Shown here one piece after another: positions 10,901 to 23,689 of a DNA stretch of 64,000 bases. The stretch spans positions 17,546,001 through 17,610,000 of the forward strand of contig OX388348.1 in the NCBI GenBank assembly GCA_947579665.1. The letters are read 5' to 3'. The DNA comes from Sympetrum striolatum. Taxonomy: Eukaryota > Arthropoda > Insecta > Odonata > Libellulidae. A model generated the notes under the pieces. The model had not been told where the DNA came from and ran no database searches. It was given only the letters and a program-made list of their open reading frames with translations. A program made the translations under genes and the position numbers. How positions within the stretch are numbered: position 1 is the first letter of the stretch; the number at the start of each line of letters is the position of its first letter.

Positions 10901-13837
10901 GTGCTTATTTTATTATAATTACTACAGTCTTTCTAAAGCAAATGTTTGATTTCGCATTTTTGAAGATGATCAGAATTTTAATCACACAGTTACAGTATCT
11001 GTGTATGCAATCGTTTGTTATTTAATATAAATTTGGCTGATACTTATAAATGTTTGATTACCTTTCAATAATAGTTTTATCTATAAAATATAATGTAACA
11101 GAGTATTACGTAATATAACTTGTCAGTATAGCCCAAGGCCCAAGTGAGCTATGGAAGACTACAAGAATATTAAAACTTTATCCTAGAATAATTTATTTCA
11201 GTTCAATTTGAGTATAACTATTACATAATTGACGTAATTGTTGACGAGCAGGTTTTACAATGTGTCCTAATAACAGTTTTTAATTTAACTTTCGTCATAT
11301 CGTGTGTTTAATAAGCTGACAATGAACAGAATCTAGGTTGCTTCAAAATTTGTCTGATCATTAAAAAGAAACTGATTTTAATTATATAACTATAGGAAAA
11401 CTAAATCTTCTTCTAACCGGAACATTATTTCTAAATTTTTAATTCTTTTAGCTATTATAAACAGTTTCAGAAGAAAATATAATAATTCTGACGAAATGTT
11501 TTCCCTATTTATCATTCCTTCTATTTGTGTTTTCAGGAAAAAGTTACGTTTGTGGTTGATGGGTGAGGTTTATGTATTGCTTGTACCATTATAGCATATT
11601 CAGAATTTTCTGCCAATTTGATTTCTACTTTACATTACAACGGTACAAACTGTAGCAATGGACAGTGGTTGACGGATGAGGAAGCTGAATATTTTAAGCA
11701 TTCAAAGTAGCTAAGTATAGCATGTAATCTTCTTTCATAAACGTGCTTCATTTGGACTAATCGATTATACTAAATCCCTTTTAATCAGCATCTTCCACTA
11801 TTTGAAGTCTTTCAGCCATTCTTGTCTAATTGTGGAATATCTACTTATTCATAGAAGAGGAAATTATCCACATTTTAAATGGATAATACATTGATTCTGA
11901 AATGTTGCAATGAGATTAACCCAACTGCGAATGCTCAGTACTGACAAAATTTGCTCCCAAAGTGTTAGATTCTCTGGTTTAATTTTAATTCAGAGTAAAG
12001 TGTATTTAAAAATTAATGATCTTATGGATAACTGAAAAGTTTAATTAAACTTCACATGGATGGATTTCGTTCGCGATTTGGGAGTTCAACTGCAATTTTC
12101 CTGTAATTTATAATTAGGTAACAAGTTGCACAGAATACTGCCGTTTGAAAGACGAAATCACGTTTTCATATTCCTCGACAAATTCTTGCGTAGAATACTC
12201 TTTGTACAGATAACGGATTACAAGATAGTATGCAACTCTTTTCTAATCCACAGTGTTTGAAGTTTCTAATTATGGGAACGTAATGTGTAAACTGTAATGA
12301 ATCTAAACCTCTTGATATGATGTTAAACCGTAATATAGTGAAGATTTTTATTTTTAAATCATTTTCAATGGATAATTAATTAATTAATGAATTAAAGTGA
12401 TATCATACAGACCAACATCGTAATATTAGGATGAAACTTTAAACAAAAAGTTGCAACTATGTAGCCACTCTCTCTTTCAAAATTTTGCCTGCAGTTTGTT
12501 TCTCTTGCAGTTTCAACGGAATGTATCATTACAACGAAGGATTAATTCAAATTTGCTCGTTTTTAATCATCAATGGTTTCAAATAAGGAAAGAAAATCAA
12601 AAAACTGAAATCATCAATTGCTTCAGGCGTGACTTTGTGGTAGGGCGCCATTAAGACGGTGAATTTAAAACAACACTTATACCCGTACCACAGTAATGAT
12701 TTGATTGGCTACGCGTCGAAACCCGAGTTCAATCGTAGTTAAATAGGGACATTAAAATGGATCATAAAAAAACCCAGTAGTTTTTTCCCTTACACTGCTG
12801 GATACCACATACTACATTCGAAAATTAATTCACTCCTCTCATTGCACGGAAAGCTCTATTTATTTTCCTAATACATGTCAGAGAATATGAATTATTTTTG
12901 GGAGGAATACAAAGAAACGGTCGTTTAAAAATTTACCAAAATACGTTCACTGTGTTCCCAAAAAAAATATTGCTACGTAAAACCGACGTGAATTCTTGAT
13001 TACATTCTGTCCTGAGATATCTTCGGAAATACTACAATACATTATCAATCTGTTTTAACTTTGCTTTGATTAGGCGGGGTATAACTTCAATTTGGGAACT
13101 TTAAGCTAATCCCTCAAATTTAGGACTTCAGTTTATTGCACTCTGCCCCTCAACATAAAGCTACTCTTTGCAACATTCATAAAAAATGCATAACTCTTAC
13201 AAAACGGCGAGCGTTAATTACGAGCGACATTGGTTACCTCAATCAGTCGCGATTGGGAAATTGTCCTCATTCTGTATCCCTTAATTACGAGAATTTTCAT
13301 CACTTCGAAGCAAAAGCGGTCCCAATATCTATGTCGGCAAATCTAGATCTCCGATTTTAGACTCATAAAGGCTTGGTGATTAGCGCATCATTGATTTGTG
13401 CATACATGAAACCAAAATGCTCTCATTATCAACGCATCGCTGTTGTATGAACGACGATTTAACTGACGCTGCCGCTTCAACAAGTCGAAAACAGGAACTT
13501 TGCTATTTAAATTATCTTCAACGTATCCCTCTTAAAACATGTGTAGCAAAAGATTTATCTGAAGTCGAAGTATGGAAACATCTGTTTTCTTAGAATTAGA
13601 TTAGAAAGTACTTATCCTTGAGGATAAATGATTTCTTGACTGTGTGACACTTCTCAGAGTTTGGGCATGACTCCAATTTTCAGATACATCAAATACTTGG
13701 ACCGTATTGATTGTCATTCCAAGAATATTAATTTAAATATGCATATATTTATATGACTTTTTGATGTACTTAATATCCTTTAGATGTTGCAAGTTGATCA
13801 TAAGCAATTTGTAACTTTTAAATGTTTTATGATGATA
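10901..13837. other. No gene; long AT-rich stretch
   Basis: Nearly 3 kb without a recognisable coding or RNA feature. The few frames of 65-74 codons (for example 13136-13360) have no family resemblance. A short (TTAA)n-like run lies near 12376-12392. Confidence 0.45.
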
Positions 13838-13972
13838 CCATATTAGGGGGGACCCGGATTGCCAAGTGGGCAAAACGTTCTGCTTTGGTGAAAGCGGTTC
13901 CCAGTTAGATTCCCATTGGTGGAGCCCATGTGCGAAATGAACATAGCTGTAGAAGCACTTTTAACAAAGAGC
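13838..13972 (+). mobile_element. SINE family 1, copy 1 (tRNA-derived)
   Basis: The body from about 13847 reads as a decayed tRNA-like head (GATTGCCAAGTGGGCAAAAC, A-box-like; TTTGGTGAAAGCGGTTCC; degenerate B box near AGATTCCCA) followed by a non-tRNA tail with TGTGCGAAATGA and GAAGCACTTTTAACA. The same head and tail occur on the minus strand at 39752-39874. A 17-base direct repeat starting AATGTTTTA flanks it (13821-13837 and 13973-13989, about 15 of 17 matching), which fits LINE-driven retroposition. Transcription would be by Pol III from the internal A and B boxes. No autonomous coding. Confidence 0.7.
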
Positions 13973-13989
13973 AATGTTTTAGGATTATA

Positions 13990-14749
13990 TGTTAGTTTCC
14001 AATCTACTTACAACCCCGTTTCTTTGTGATTCTTTTATAATAGCTATAGAAAATAGCCTCTTGAAAGTTTCATTTTACGTGACAATCGGTATTAATAATT
14101 ATAATTTTGACTTTATTTACTGCAAATAATTCAGTCAAAAACGACTATTGACCATTTTAAATCAAGAAAATATTCAGGTAATAACTATAATTATATATTA
14201 GGATTCAAAAACAGCTAACCTACTATAGAGTCATAACAAAAAGGAAATGCATCACAGAAATCAAGTTAAACGACAATGGAAAAGAAAAACAAGCAAATAA
14301 AAAACAAGAACAAAAAATAAGCTACACACACGGAAGTTGATTAATTGAAGAATGGAGTACATTTATGGGAGGAAATTTCAATGAAAGGATTAAAAATAAC
14401 AGTTAATTAAAAATGTTTTGTGATGCTATAGAAACTCTACAAACTATATTGCACATGTAGTAGAAAGTAAATGAACGGGATATTGGCTGCTGAAATTCAT
14501 CACGTAGATGCTAACGGCTGAATGAGTAAAAATTAACTCAGAAGGTAATATGAGTATCTTGATCGTTAAGTTAAAAATCTGCATGTTAAGAACTTGGGGA
14601 ACACTTACTTATTCTTTGATCACTCTCTCTTTTATCTATGCTTTGGCGAATACCTTTTCTGTAAAATCTGTCTAATGAAGAACATTGATGTGAGCGAATA
14701 GAGATCAGCGTATTTTATTCCTCATTGTCTCTCATGATTCGGTATTATT
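13990..14749. other. No gene; AT-rich DNA
   Basis: Nothing recognised; A-rich run near 14280-14320. Confidence 0.4.
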
Positions 14750-15080
14750 AGCTTAACCCAATTACAAGTGTCTAACGCTCCGGTCCAGATTCATTTTCAT
14801 TCAGCAGATGTCGATCGCTTCCAGCGGCTGTCACCGCGCGTGGTTAACAGGTATTAGGCGATACGTAATTGAAACAAATTACTACGTCACAATGCACCCA
14901 TCATTCTGGGTGGATAAGTCTGCCTTCATCAAACGGCGAAGTTCAACTCGCTTTGAATTCAGAAAATTAGAGGCGAAATTACTCTCTGGTTAGATAATGG
15001 ATAAACGAAGTGAATCGTTTTAGAATATTCCGGCCTTTTTGGGAATAGAATAGCTGTACAGATTTCTCATTAACCGTGGA
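14750..15080. other. GC-richer island, no gene
   Basis: More GC than the flanks. One 61-codon plus frame (14808-14993) shows no recognisable domain. Possibly non-coding functional sequence, unproven. Confidence 0.3.
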
Positions 15081-15719
15081 TAGGAAATTGATAATTCGGC
15101 CTTGATTTCCTTAGTAAATAAAGCTTGCCCTTTCTGCATTATACTTCTACCTTTTTTATCTAAACCTATCCTAAAATTCTGCATTTATGGGCTTTTTTTC
15201 GGTAATTGAATTTTTGAGCAGCAATTTATTTTGTCTTTCTTAATTATCATTTTCTAGATTAAAGAGCTAATTTAGGTTTTGCCTAGTTGTCAACAAAGGA
15301 CTGCCATGATTCCTTTTACTTCCCTAAACCACTCTGTTTCGATGGGTTGCTATTCATGTAATATTAACTATAATATAATTACATAGCCTTTTAAGTTTGA
15401 ATTAATATTACCATAAATGTTCCCCAGTCTTTATACAAATAGTTTAATATCATCACATAGCTTTTAGAAGTAGATTAAAAGGTCCGTGATAAGCGAAAAT
15501 CTATCGCTTCCAGAACCGCTGGAAAAACAAGTAAATAATGCAGACAAAGACAGCTGTAGGAGAGTTTTCAAACCTCTAATCCAATTTTTCAACCTCCTCA
15601 ATCAGTACCCTTGCTGCCTATACGGTCACATAAAAATACCATATATCATAAGCTTGGTCTCCCTAGTTATTTCCTTAGCAAGGGTTATTCATTAATTTCC
15701 TTCAGTCTGCCCAAGTGTA
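15081..15719. other. No gene; AT-rich DNA
   Basis: A 69-codon chance frame at 15486-15695 has no family signature. Nothing else seen. Confidence 0.4.
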
Positions 15720-16265
15720 GCTTGAGTCTACCTGTTGTTTGACACGCCCCTTCGTTTCCGAATGCTAATTTCGAGAGACCGCGCGTAAAAATTGAAATTC
15801 AGGCGAGTTTCGCCATTTTGTCCAATCGTACCGTTTCCTCACCTCGAATAAATTTCATCCTCGGTTTTTTCCCACGGCTCCCTATGGTTCGACTCCTCCC
15901 TCACTTTTGGCGTTAAAATCGAATCGATGGTCGCAACCAGCACGGAACGAAAGGCAGATTACGTTTCTCGATTCGATACAGGGCGTACTTCGGGAGACAA
16001 ACAGGAGACTTCTATCTGCCACGGGCTAGTACTCTTCACGCTCCATCACAAGAGGACAATTCGGACTCGGATGCCTTATCTACTCTTCATGGATCAATCA
16101 ACAGGAAAGTCGTCCGACCGGGGAAGCGACCTCGTCCTGCTTTCAGATTTTTTCCTCATGTGTCATGTACCTTCTCCAGTATCGGTTGGGTGTATCATGG
16201 AAAGTAAATCGACTGGAATTTCTTTCTCGAATCTACACCACTTTTTCAATGGTTGTTATCAGTAA
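15720..16265. other. GC-richer island with a 112-codon unassigned frame
   Basis: The plus frame 15927-16265 (112 codons from ATG) is the longest non-repeat frame in this part. It has no recognisable domain, no signal peptide and an ordinary mixed composition. The island 15720-16130 is GC-richer than its surroundings, which lengthens chance frames. I do not call it a gene. Confidence 0.3.
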
Positions 16266-17109
16266 ATATTTTTAAATGAGCTCGATTAAGAGTTTCGTGA
16301 CCGAATAATATTTATCTAACTTTGGCAGGCTAAGATTTCAAGGTACTTATACCATCGCCTGCACTTTATAAAAGCAATATTTAGCTAGTACTTTCTGCAA
16401 GACTAATGTTATCTATAGTTTATGGTCGTACTCAGTGGATGTCCATAATGATATAAAAAAATAATAATAATTAAATATCATAGCTCTTTTTTAAATAGTA
16501 GCCTAATATAAGTAGCTAAAAATGAATCACAAGAAAATAGTTAAAAAGCTAGAAAATATTTGAATATTAATAGCTGCTATAGAATACTTCAGAATTGCAG
16601 TTGATAAATAAAGAGTTTTATAATTTACTTCACTTTGGCACGAAACCATTTACCTAGAATAAGTGAATAATGTCTATTAAGGTATATAACTTTTGCAGCA
16701 ATCATATGCAACACTTAAATAAAATTCATTAATAAGACGACTTTATTTCAGGACGAGATTATTCTTACATCAAAACCATAGAGATTGTTAGAATTAGATA
16801 AAAGAAAAATTAAAAAAGCACAAACTTTTTAGCAGTACGTTATACATTACTATGAACTACACATGAAATGTTTTTGAGTTACAAAATCCGAAGTAATTTC
16901 GATATAGAATGAAACAAGAACCATGAAACAAAAACGTCCAATATATTTCTTACTGGGTAAAGTAAAATATTTTGACTGTGAATCAAAGTCACCAGAGGTA
17001 AATTGCAATTTGAAAAACCATACTTCCCCAAAAAAGCCTTCAAATATTAGTTTTCTACCTAAAGCGTCATCCGTTAATAGCGTTTTTAGCTTTTCGATCA
17101 GCGATAAAA
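16266..17109. other. No gene; AT-rich DNA
   Basis: No recognised feature. Confidence 0.4.
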
Positions 17110-17420
17110 AAATTCAATAGAGACGGGTAAACAGCGGCGCCCATTAGCGTAGCCGCCGCCGGTAATGGAGGGTTTAGAGAGCTTGTCTCCCAATTCTGAG
17201 GTCCACCAAGGGCATCGGGGCCTCGTTTTCGCCGGTCATTCATCGCCGGGTTCATTATCTCTTACATGAGAAGCGACTTTGGCGGTTTATGTACCCTGTG
17301 CATGCAAGGGCAGGTACCACTCGCAGCCCGCTAACCAACTCAAGCAATTTTGGATTCGCAGCTCGTTAAGCGTCCATTTCATGAATATTTACCAGTGTAC
17401 GCGTATCATTTTTCACAATC
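17110..17420. promoter_or_regulatory. Candidate cis-regulatory island (GC-rich, homeodomain-like cores)
   Basis: A sharp GC-rich island in AT-rich DNA. It contains CCATTAG (17141-17147) and GGTAATGG (17161-17168), two oppositely oriented ATTA/TAAT homeodomain-type cores 20 bases apart, and a TTTATG site near 17286. It has no sustained open frame on either strand. Such islands in insect intergenic DNA are sometimes conserved enhancers, but that is inference; short cores like these are common by chance. Confidence 0.25.
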
Positions 17421-18229
17421 CCAGACTGACATCGAAAATGCAAAAGGAAAAGTTACTTTATATAGTAATAGAACTTCCTCTAGCGTCTGTAGTTCAATTT
17501 TCTTAAAATTTTGTTTATAAAAAGTTTTTATAATCCATCATTTTACGGACTGTTTAATATGCATAAAAAACTCCCAGCATAGGTTTTATTTTGGAAATAG
17601 ATCATGCTATGTATATCTATAATTGAAACTTTCTTCATGAACTATATTTTATGATTCAAAAGGATACACACAGAGAAAACAACCACACTGTGGAGCTAAT
17701 AGAATAGAATAGTTATCTAATTACTTTTTCTTTAATTTTGCTTTGTAGTTAGAAGTATACTGATAGATGTTCATTCCAAGAGAAATGGATAAAAAAACCT
17801 CCGCTATACGGTAAGCCTCATTGCTTTTCATTAAGTCACAATTGTATTAATCATTCCCAATTTGTAGACTAAGGCATCACGAAAATGTGTGTATTCAAAT
17901 TGCAAATTAAATATCGTAGAAGATTTTAGACTGTCTTCGTTGTTCAGATTTTACATAAATCTGCATTGCAGTAAAGGCTTCCACAAGTTCCTCCAATAAA
18001 TTGCCCAACCCCATGTTAAAATCATCAAGTTAAATGATAAGATTACCAGTGATCAGTTCACTCTTTGAACGTGAATGTTTTATTTTTGATCGTTACTCCC
18101 GAGATGATCCGATTCTGATTATCTGTTCTTTCAATCATTTTCGTTAATATATTCAAATACTTTATGCATCTCTATAGTTATTAATTTGATTCATCGCTTC
18201 AATAACAAATTCACGTAGTTAGTATGCAG
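17421..18229. other. No gene; AT-rich DNA
   Basis: No recognised feature. Confidence 0.4.
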
Positions 18230-18980
18230 CCCAGTTTCCCGTGTCTCTAGTTATATTCTCTTCAGCGGTTGCACCTGTACCATCTCAATTTCCCCATCCA
18301 TATCTTAACTTCCAATCCCCTGGGAGATTCCGCTATCTTGGAGTTGCAGCTCCAGTCTCAGCCTCCCCGTGCACTTCTCGGACAGACGTTACGGAAAGAC
18401 TCGGAGATAGAAACCCAACGCTTTACCGATCGCAATCTCTCGAGAGCGAACTCTACCAAATGGACTCCGTTATACACCGTCAATCTCTGGAGTGTAATCT
18501 CTTGTGAGATAGCAAAGGCCAATGAGGAAGGAGGCAAAGGGTATGGAGAGAAATGAGTGGGAGGAGAATAGGGATTTCATTGTTGCTGGAGAGATGGGAG
18601 TCATTCCACTTCTATCCACCCAGCATCCGTCGCTGTTTAGCAAGAAGAATCGCTTAGTTTATCTTCCCCACTTCTGTCTCGACCTTAGGAGCTGCCAGTG
18701 ATCAGGACCGCTCCAGATGTTTTGGGCCGTATCAAGTGCTCTAGCGAGACATCCAAGTTTTATCGCTTCGATTGCGATTGTTATTCGTCTCTTTGTTTTG
18801 GGGATGAAGACGATCACAAGACCATGTCACAGTGTGTTATTGGGAAGGAAATGAATATATCTCGGAGATGTCCACAAATTTACCGGAGCTGGATAAGCAC
18901 CCAGCCGTTACAACATCTGATTGTTTTTATATTAAGTTTTGCTATTGCGACTGCCTGTAAATGGCACGTTACAGATAAAC
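18230..18980. other. GC-richer island with overlapping unassigned frames
   Basis: Plus-strand frames at 18241-18507, 18269-18556 and 18698-19012 lie in a GC-richer block with a purine-rich patch at 18515-18600. None contains a recognisable motif and the first two overlap in different frames, which argues that composition creates them. The 104-codon frame at 18698 has a hydrophobic stretch (IVFILSFAIATAC) but no conserved context. Confidence 0.3.
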
Positions 18981-20029
18981 TTCTTTTATTCTTTAAATTC
19001 TTAATTAGATAATGTTCGGAAGCATAATATTAAATATAACATGGTTTAAATTATGCTTAATACAAATAAAGTTTTTGTGAGCACGTTTTGGTTTCAAGAC
19101 CCAGCAAGACGTAACTTTATTTCAAATTGAAAGGTAGACTAACAGTCTACCTAGTATTTTCTTATTTATTTACTTGAAGGTTAACATTGCCACCCATATC
19201 TTCGGCATATCTTGAGATGTAGGTAAAATCAAATGGTATTTTTCTATTCATACCATCATCAAGCAGTAAAAATTTCATCAGTACGTAGCTGTGTTTCATC
19301 GAAATTAATATTTTAAGCATAAAAATGCTTATTATAGATTACCTAGGTTAACCACTCTGTCTAACACTGAATTTACATCTATTAAACATAAAATGTTAGC
19401 CTTTTCTGACGATATCAAAGCTTACGGAGAGGGGCATTATAGTTGGTAGCGGCTATGTATTTCTTGTTTAGTTGAGTAGCACGTTTTAGGTTTACTGTTC
19501 ATCACCGAGTTTAAAATTGAAGAATTTGTTTGTTTGAACTAATTTATGTTTCACATTGAGTTCATACGGTAGCTGTGAAGACATACAAATTGCAATACTT
19601 TTCGACAAATTCAGATTATAAATAAAATATATTTTTCAAGAATATTTAAAATGGTAAATATTCTTGAATATTTATAACAAATCTATATTAGAAGAGCATC
19701 TATAAATATGATTTTGGATTGATTTTTTTACATCTCCAAATTAACCTCTGAAGTAGCGAGTACTGTAGTATATACGATTACGATTTACGAGTTATTTTAA
19801 ATGGATTCTTAATTATTAACTGAGTGAAAGAATTTAACCGTTTTTAGAAATACAACAATATGCAATTAAATGTTTTTACCGGTTATGAATGAAAATTTCT
19901 TTCGAATTTCACTTTTAATTTCAAGAAATGTAACATACAATACATTCCGAAATAACACCAAAATTGAAACACGCTTCAAGAAGCCGCCAATTTTAGCATC
20001 CATTAATCCTCCTTGAGTAGGTGGTTCAT
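18981..20029. other. No gene; AT-rich DNA with one perfect hairpin
   Basis: AT-rich and non-coding. The hairpin at 19635-19668 is listed separately. Confidence 0.4.
19635..19668. repeat. Perfect 14-bp inverted repeat with 6-base loop
   Basis: TTCAAGAATATTTA (19635-19648) and its exact complement TAAATATTCTTGAA (19655-19668) are separated by AAATGG. A 14-bp perfect stem is unusual, but AT-richness raises the chance rate. No T-run follows to suggest a terminator. Confidence 0.8.
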
Positions 20030-20580
20030 TCTATCAAAAATAGGCTACACCGCAGCAATCCCTTCGAGGCTTTCCTTAAGAAGTTATTTGAGAGAGCGTT
20101 CCAACAGAATTAATCTCTTTCTCTAAGGAAAAACATTAAAACAAAAGAAGCAGAATTTTATGAACGCAAACTTCCACCAGCTGTTTCTTTCTTCTGTCAC
20201 GTAGTGTAGATGGAAGGGAAATAAAAAAACGCCCGAGTTTCTCGTTGCCCAAAGCATTGTATTCTCCATCTTCTTATCCTTTCATAGTTTCCAAACATTC
20301 GAAAGCCCAATCTAGGGAATCCCTCTTCGATATCCTTCGAAAATAATGAATCTATTTTTCCTGAGTCCCTTCACCTCTCAAACGCCTCCCCCTAAGGCAT
20401 CAATTTGTCCACTTTCACCATTCGTACGTGCTTCTATTAAATCATTTCTCATTGAAAATGTATCACTCAACTTTAATACTTCATCGGCAGATTTTCCGAT
20501 CACAGCAATTGCTAAACGTATCACCACATGCAACTTCTTCCGTTATTCATTGTCTTCTACTCCTCTTCTTAGTAATTGAA
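20030..20580. other. Mixed region ending in a pyrimidine-rich tract
   Basis: 20200-20570 is rich in C and T on the plus strand and produces a 77-codon Ser/Leu/Phe/Pro-rich frame (20346-20579) without any domain. No gene called. Confidence 0.35.
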
Positions 20581-21299
20581 TAATAATAAATTCTTAAAAA
20601 TGTGTACCAAAGCATAAGAAGTTGTTAAAAGTACCTTAAATGTACCTGGAATGAGAATTTGAGCCAAGTATCGAAGAAAAAGCTTGCATTTATACGCGTT
20701 AAAACGTTTAGGGTGTAATTCAAAATTTACGAAGAAGGTATGAGTATAAAAATAAGAATTAGGATACCCTGTACTGGTAGCCATGGTTGCAAGAGAGAAT
20801 ATTAAATGGAAAGATGGATTACATTACATATCTTTTACATTAACACAAAGATGACTTCCTCATGTCCACTGATAGACAGTAAATTATGAAATAGTGTACT
20901 TAGGCTCATCTTTGTGTTCAGCAGAAATAAATATACTCTATCATAGACCATAATAAATAAAGCTAATACACTTTCGTTTCTATTCAAATAATGATTAACA
21001 GGATTGTAGAAGATGTCTGTATTATAGATAGATTTGTATAGCCTTGAAATTATAAATTATAAAGCAACTACGCATGGAGACGAACTTGATTATTAGGAGA
21101 AGCAACGAGAAACGAAACATATAATGTGGCCAGGACACGTCACGCATCGAACAGCCAATACGCTGACACACAGTCCAAAGCAAGAGTCTTAATGTAGAAA
21201 TATCACTCTATTTAAACGAAATCCTTCTTTTGAGGTCTTATTAAACAAATAACTGGCTAGATAGTTCGCTGAGTGGACGTGAAATATTTTGTCGCCTAT
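20581..21299. other. No gene; AT-rich DNA
   Basis: No recognised feature. Confidence 0.4.
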
Positions 21300-21750
21300 T
21301 TATCTCTATTCCCTTCACTCATTTCGTTTCTCATTTCGCTTTCTTTATTTCCACCCATACTTTTACTACTTCTCTTAATATATTTTCTTATTTAGTTCCG
21401 CTTTTATCCGCCTCTCTCACCACATTTTCCCGCTAATAACCCTTTAGGGATGGAAAAAGGCTCCGCCCGCAGATTAGCTCTTACGCCGATGCTTCTAGAC
21501 ACAACAGATTCCTCTTTTCCCACGCCAAACAAGATGAAACATCCCGCACCACGGCCTCAATCTTCTTCTGCCATTCTTTTTTCACTTTCTCCCACTTCTT
21601 TTATTCTCTCTCTCTTGTTCCGTTTCTCACTGCTTTCCCACGAAGGACCGTTTCTATTTAAACGGTCTTTTCTCGCAACTCCTAACAGCATCTTTTATCC
21701 CTCATTCAATGACTCTACGCTACACCATTCAGGATAAGGCTTCATTTTTC
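21300..21750. other. Pyrimidine-rich tract (plus strand)
   Basis: Long runs of C and T such as CTCTCTCTCTTGTTCC. The 95-codon frame at 21450-21737 is Ser/Leu/Phe/Pro-rich and is a product of this skew. Confidence 0.45.
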
Positions 21751-22093
21751 ACAATGAAGTTTTTCTATCTCTACAGGATCTCTCATTTGATTTTCTCTTG
21801 TATTTTTATCTAGTATTCCTGTGTGCATGAAACGTGTAACGGGTATTGCTGGTTAAGAATCCTCAATATGGAACTCTGAAATCCATAGAGTTCTATGAAA
21901 CTTTCCGTAAAATTAAGGTCTCTCTATATTTAACAAGCAACTGTAAAATACAGTGTCATACATTTTTTGCGGTAAAGTATAAAGAAAAAACTCGGTTATA
22001 AGTAATATAACACTAGAGGTAGTATTAGCGAAGGGTCATATAATACGATATATCTACCTCATTCCTTTCTAAATATATAAAAGAATTATAAAG
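21751..22093. other. No gene; AT-rich DNA
   Basis: No recognised feature. Confidence 0.4.
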
Positions 22094-22192
22094 AGACCGG
22101 GACTCGAACCCGGATCCTTTACTAACCAGAGGCTGCTCTTTCTTTCAAGGAATTTCTCTGGAGTGTTCTCAAATTTGGTTATCAGTCCCGTA
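22094..22192 (-). repeat. tRNA-like B-box repeat (probable SINE fragment)
   Basis: On the minus strand GGATCCGGGTTCGAGTCCCG (22099-22118) is a perfect T-arm: stem CCGGG/CCCGG around TTCGAGT, containing the Pol III B box GGTTCGANTCC. No complete D or anticodon arm at tRNA spacing precedes it and the acceptor stem does not pair, so it is not a tRNA gene. It may be a tRNA-derived SINE or tRNA pseudogene; the upstream limit at 22192 is a guess. Confidence 0.5.
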
Positions 22193-22719
22193 TAACGACA
22201 GAATTCTTTCTAGTCCGTTTTCCTTTTGGAGAATCGTATGATATATAGAAGCTAACTCGGTTGGAAACGACGTATGTTAGTGTTATTCAAACTGTATTCA
22301 AGTTTTCCGAAAAGAAAGATGACTCGTTATTATCAAGGTAGTTTTTGCCAATACTCACATTCGGAGCAGTCAAGCATAATTTTAAACTCAAATTTTGTAG
22401 TTAAAATATCTTGGTCTATTGCTACTTATGCAATAAGGAAGCAATACGATTTTCTCAATGAAATCAGCGCTTGGAGATTTGCTATTAGTAAATTTTAAGA
22501 AGGCTGCTTGGGAAGGATTTACAATTATTCGATTTACATTCGAAAAAAAACTCCTTATGCTGTACAACTTATTGAAAATGCATAAACCACCCTAAAAATA
22601 TATTACTAAAATTAATAAATATTATACTTGCAAGCAAATATTAAGAACTAACTTTTATACAAAATATGTTTAGATAAGGAATTAGCTCGAAGTTAAGTTC
22701 TATAAATATTATATTTTCA
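22193..22719. other. No gene; AT-rich DNA
   Basis: No recognised feature. Confidence 0.4.
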
Positions 22720-22985
22720 ATGGAGGTTGCGGATTTTCTTTCACTTTCTCTTCATTGCCTCTATTTCATTCTTGCGTCCTCATTCCCCCTTTATTTCTCA
22801 AATCTCTTTTCCTATTTGCGTTTTTCTTCGTCGCATTTCCTACATCCTCTCTCAAATGCTCATTCATTAAATATATCAAACGACGTAAACTCATATCCTT
22901 CTCATCTCTGCATTCCACTCCCTTTCCTTCCCAAATCCCTTATCTTTTCCTCTATTTATCTTCTCTTTTTCTCCCTTCCGTAAAA
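22720..22985. other. Pyrimidine-rich tract (plus strand)
   Basis: Strong C/T skew gives two overlapping frames (22720-22983 and 22755-23000), both Ser/Leu/Phe/Pro-rich. Two long frames on one strand at once shows that purine-poor codons simply avoid stops. Confidence 0.5.
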
Positions 22986-23689
22986 TTATATCATATTTAA
23001 ATCCGGAGCCTTTATTTTCGGACCACTAAATATGAGAAAATCTGTAGCGGAATAAAAAAACAGGGAGACCATTAGCCGGCTTATCTCGGAATGGGGCTGC
23101 GTGGTTTTGTGTACATTTGGGAGTATTTGCGGTAAAAAATGAGAGCTACCCAGAATTAGAAACTACGCTACATTACCTATTTCAAAATTGTGATGGTTTT
23201 TAATTTAATTTTTGTTTATTTAATTATGTTAATTTACATTTTTATTTTATTTTTCATAATTTCAATTTAAATTATTATTATTAATTATTTACCTTTTGTT
23301 TATATTGCATTTTCTTATTAAATGCTTCATTAGGTTATTTCGAATTTTCTTCATTGCCCTTAATTTGTCCGGTTTCTTTAATTAAATGAAATTAATAATT
23401 TATTCTCTATTTTTATTTTAAGTATCTATACTTATAATTCAAATTCAAATTAGTTTTATTTACTATAAATGTATACAAACCCTGAAAAAACGGTTAAAGC
23501 AGAGTAAATTTAAAACATAATTATGAATGGACTACCTTCGCGTCAGATATGCTGTATTTATGTTTGTTAGTATTTAATTATCATGCTGGTATTATGAATA
23601 TTTATGGATATCTTCTATTATATATAATTCCTTCTCCGGATTCATTCATGGATATAAATAGATATGATACTAATTCACAGGCTAAATCA
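22986..23689. other. No gene; very AT-rich
   Basis: 23190-23460 is almost pure A/T with T-rich runs. Nothing else seen. Confidence 0.45.

Noticed and set aside
15927..16265. 112-codon plus-strand frame
   Set aside because: No recognisable domain or coding context; it sits in a GC-richer block that favours chance frames.
22094..22192. Possible tRNA gene on the minus strand
   Set aside because: The T-arm and B box are perfect, but no pairing acceptor stem or D and anticodon arms at tRNA spacing were found.
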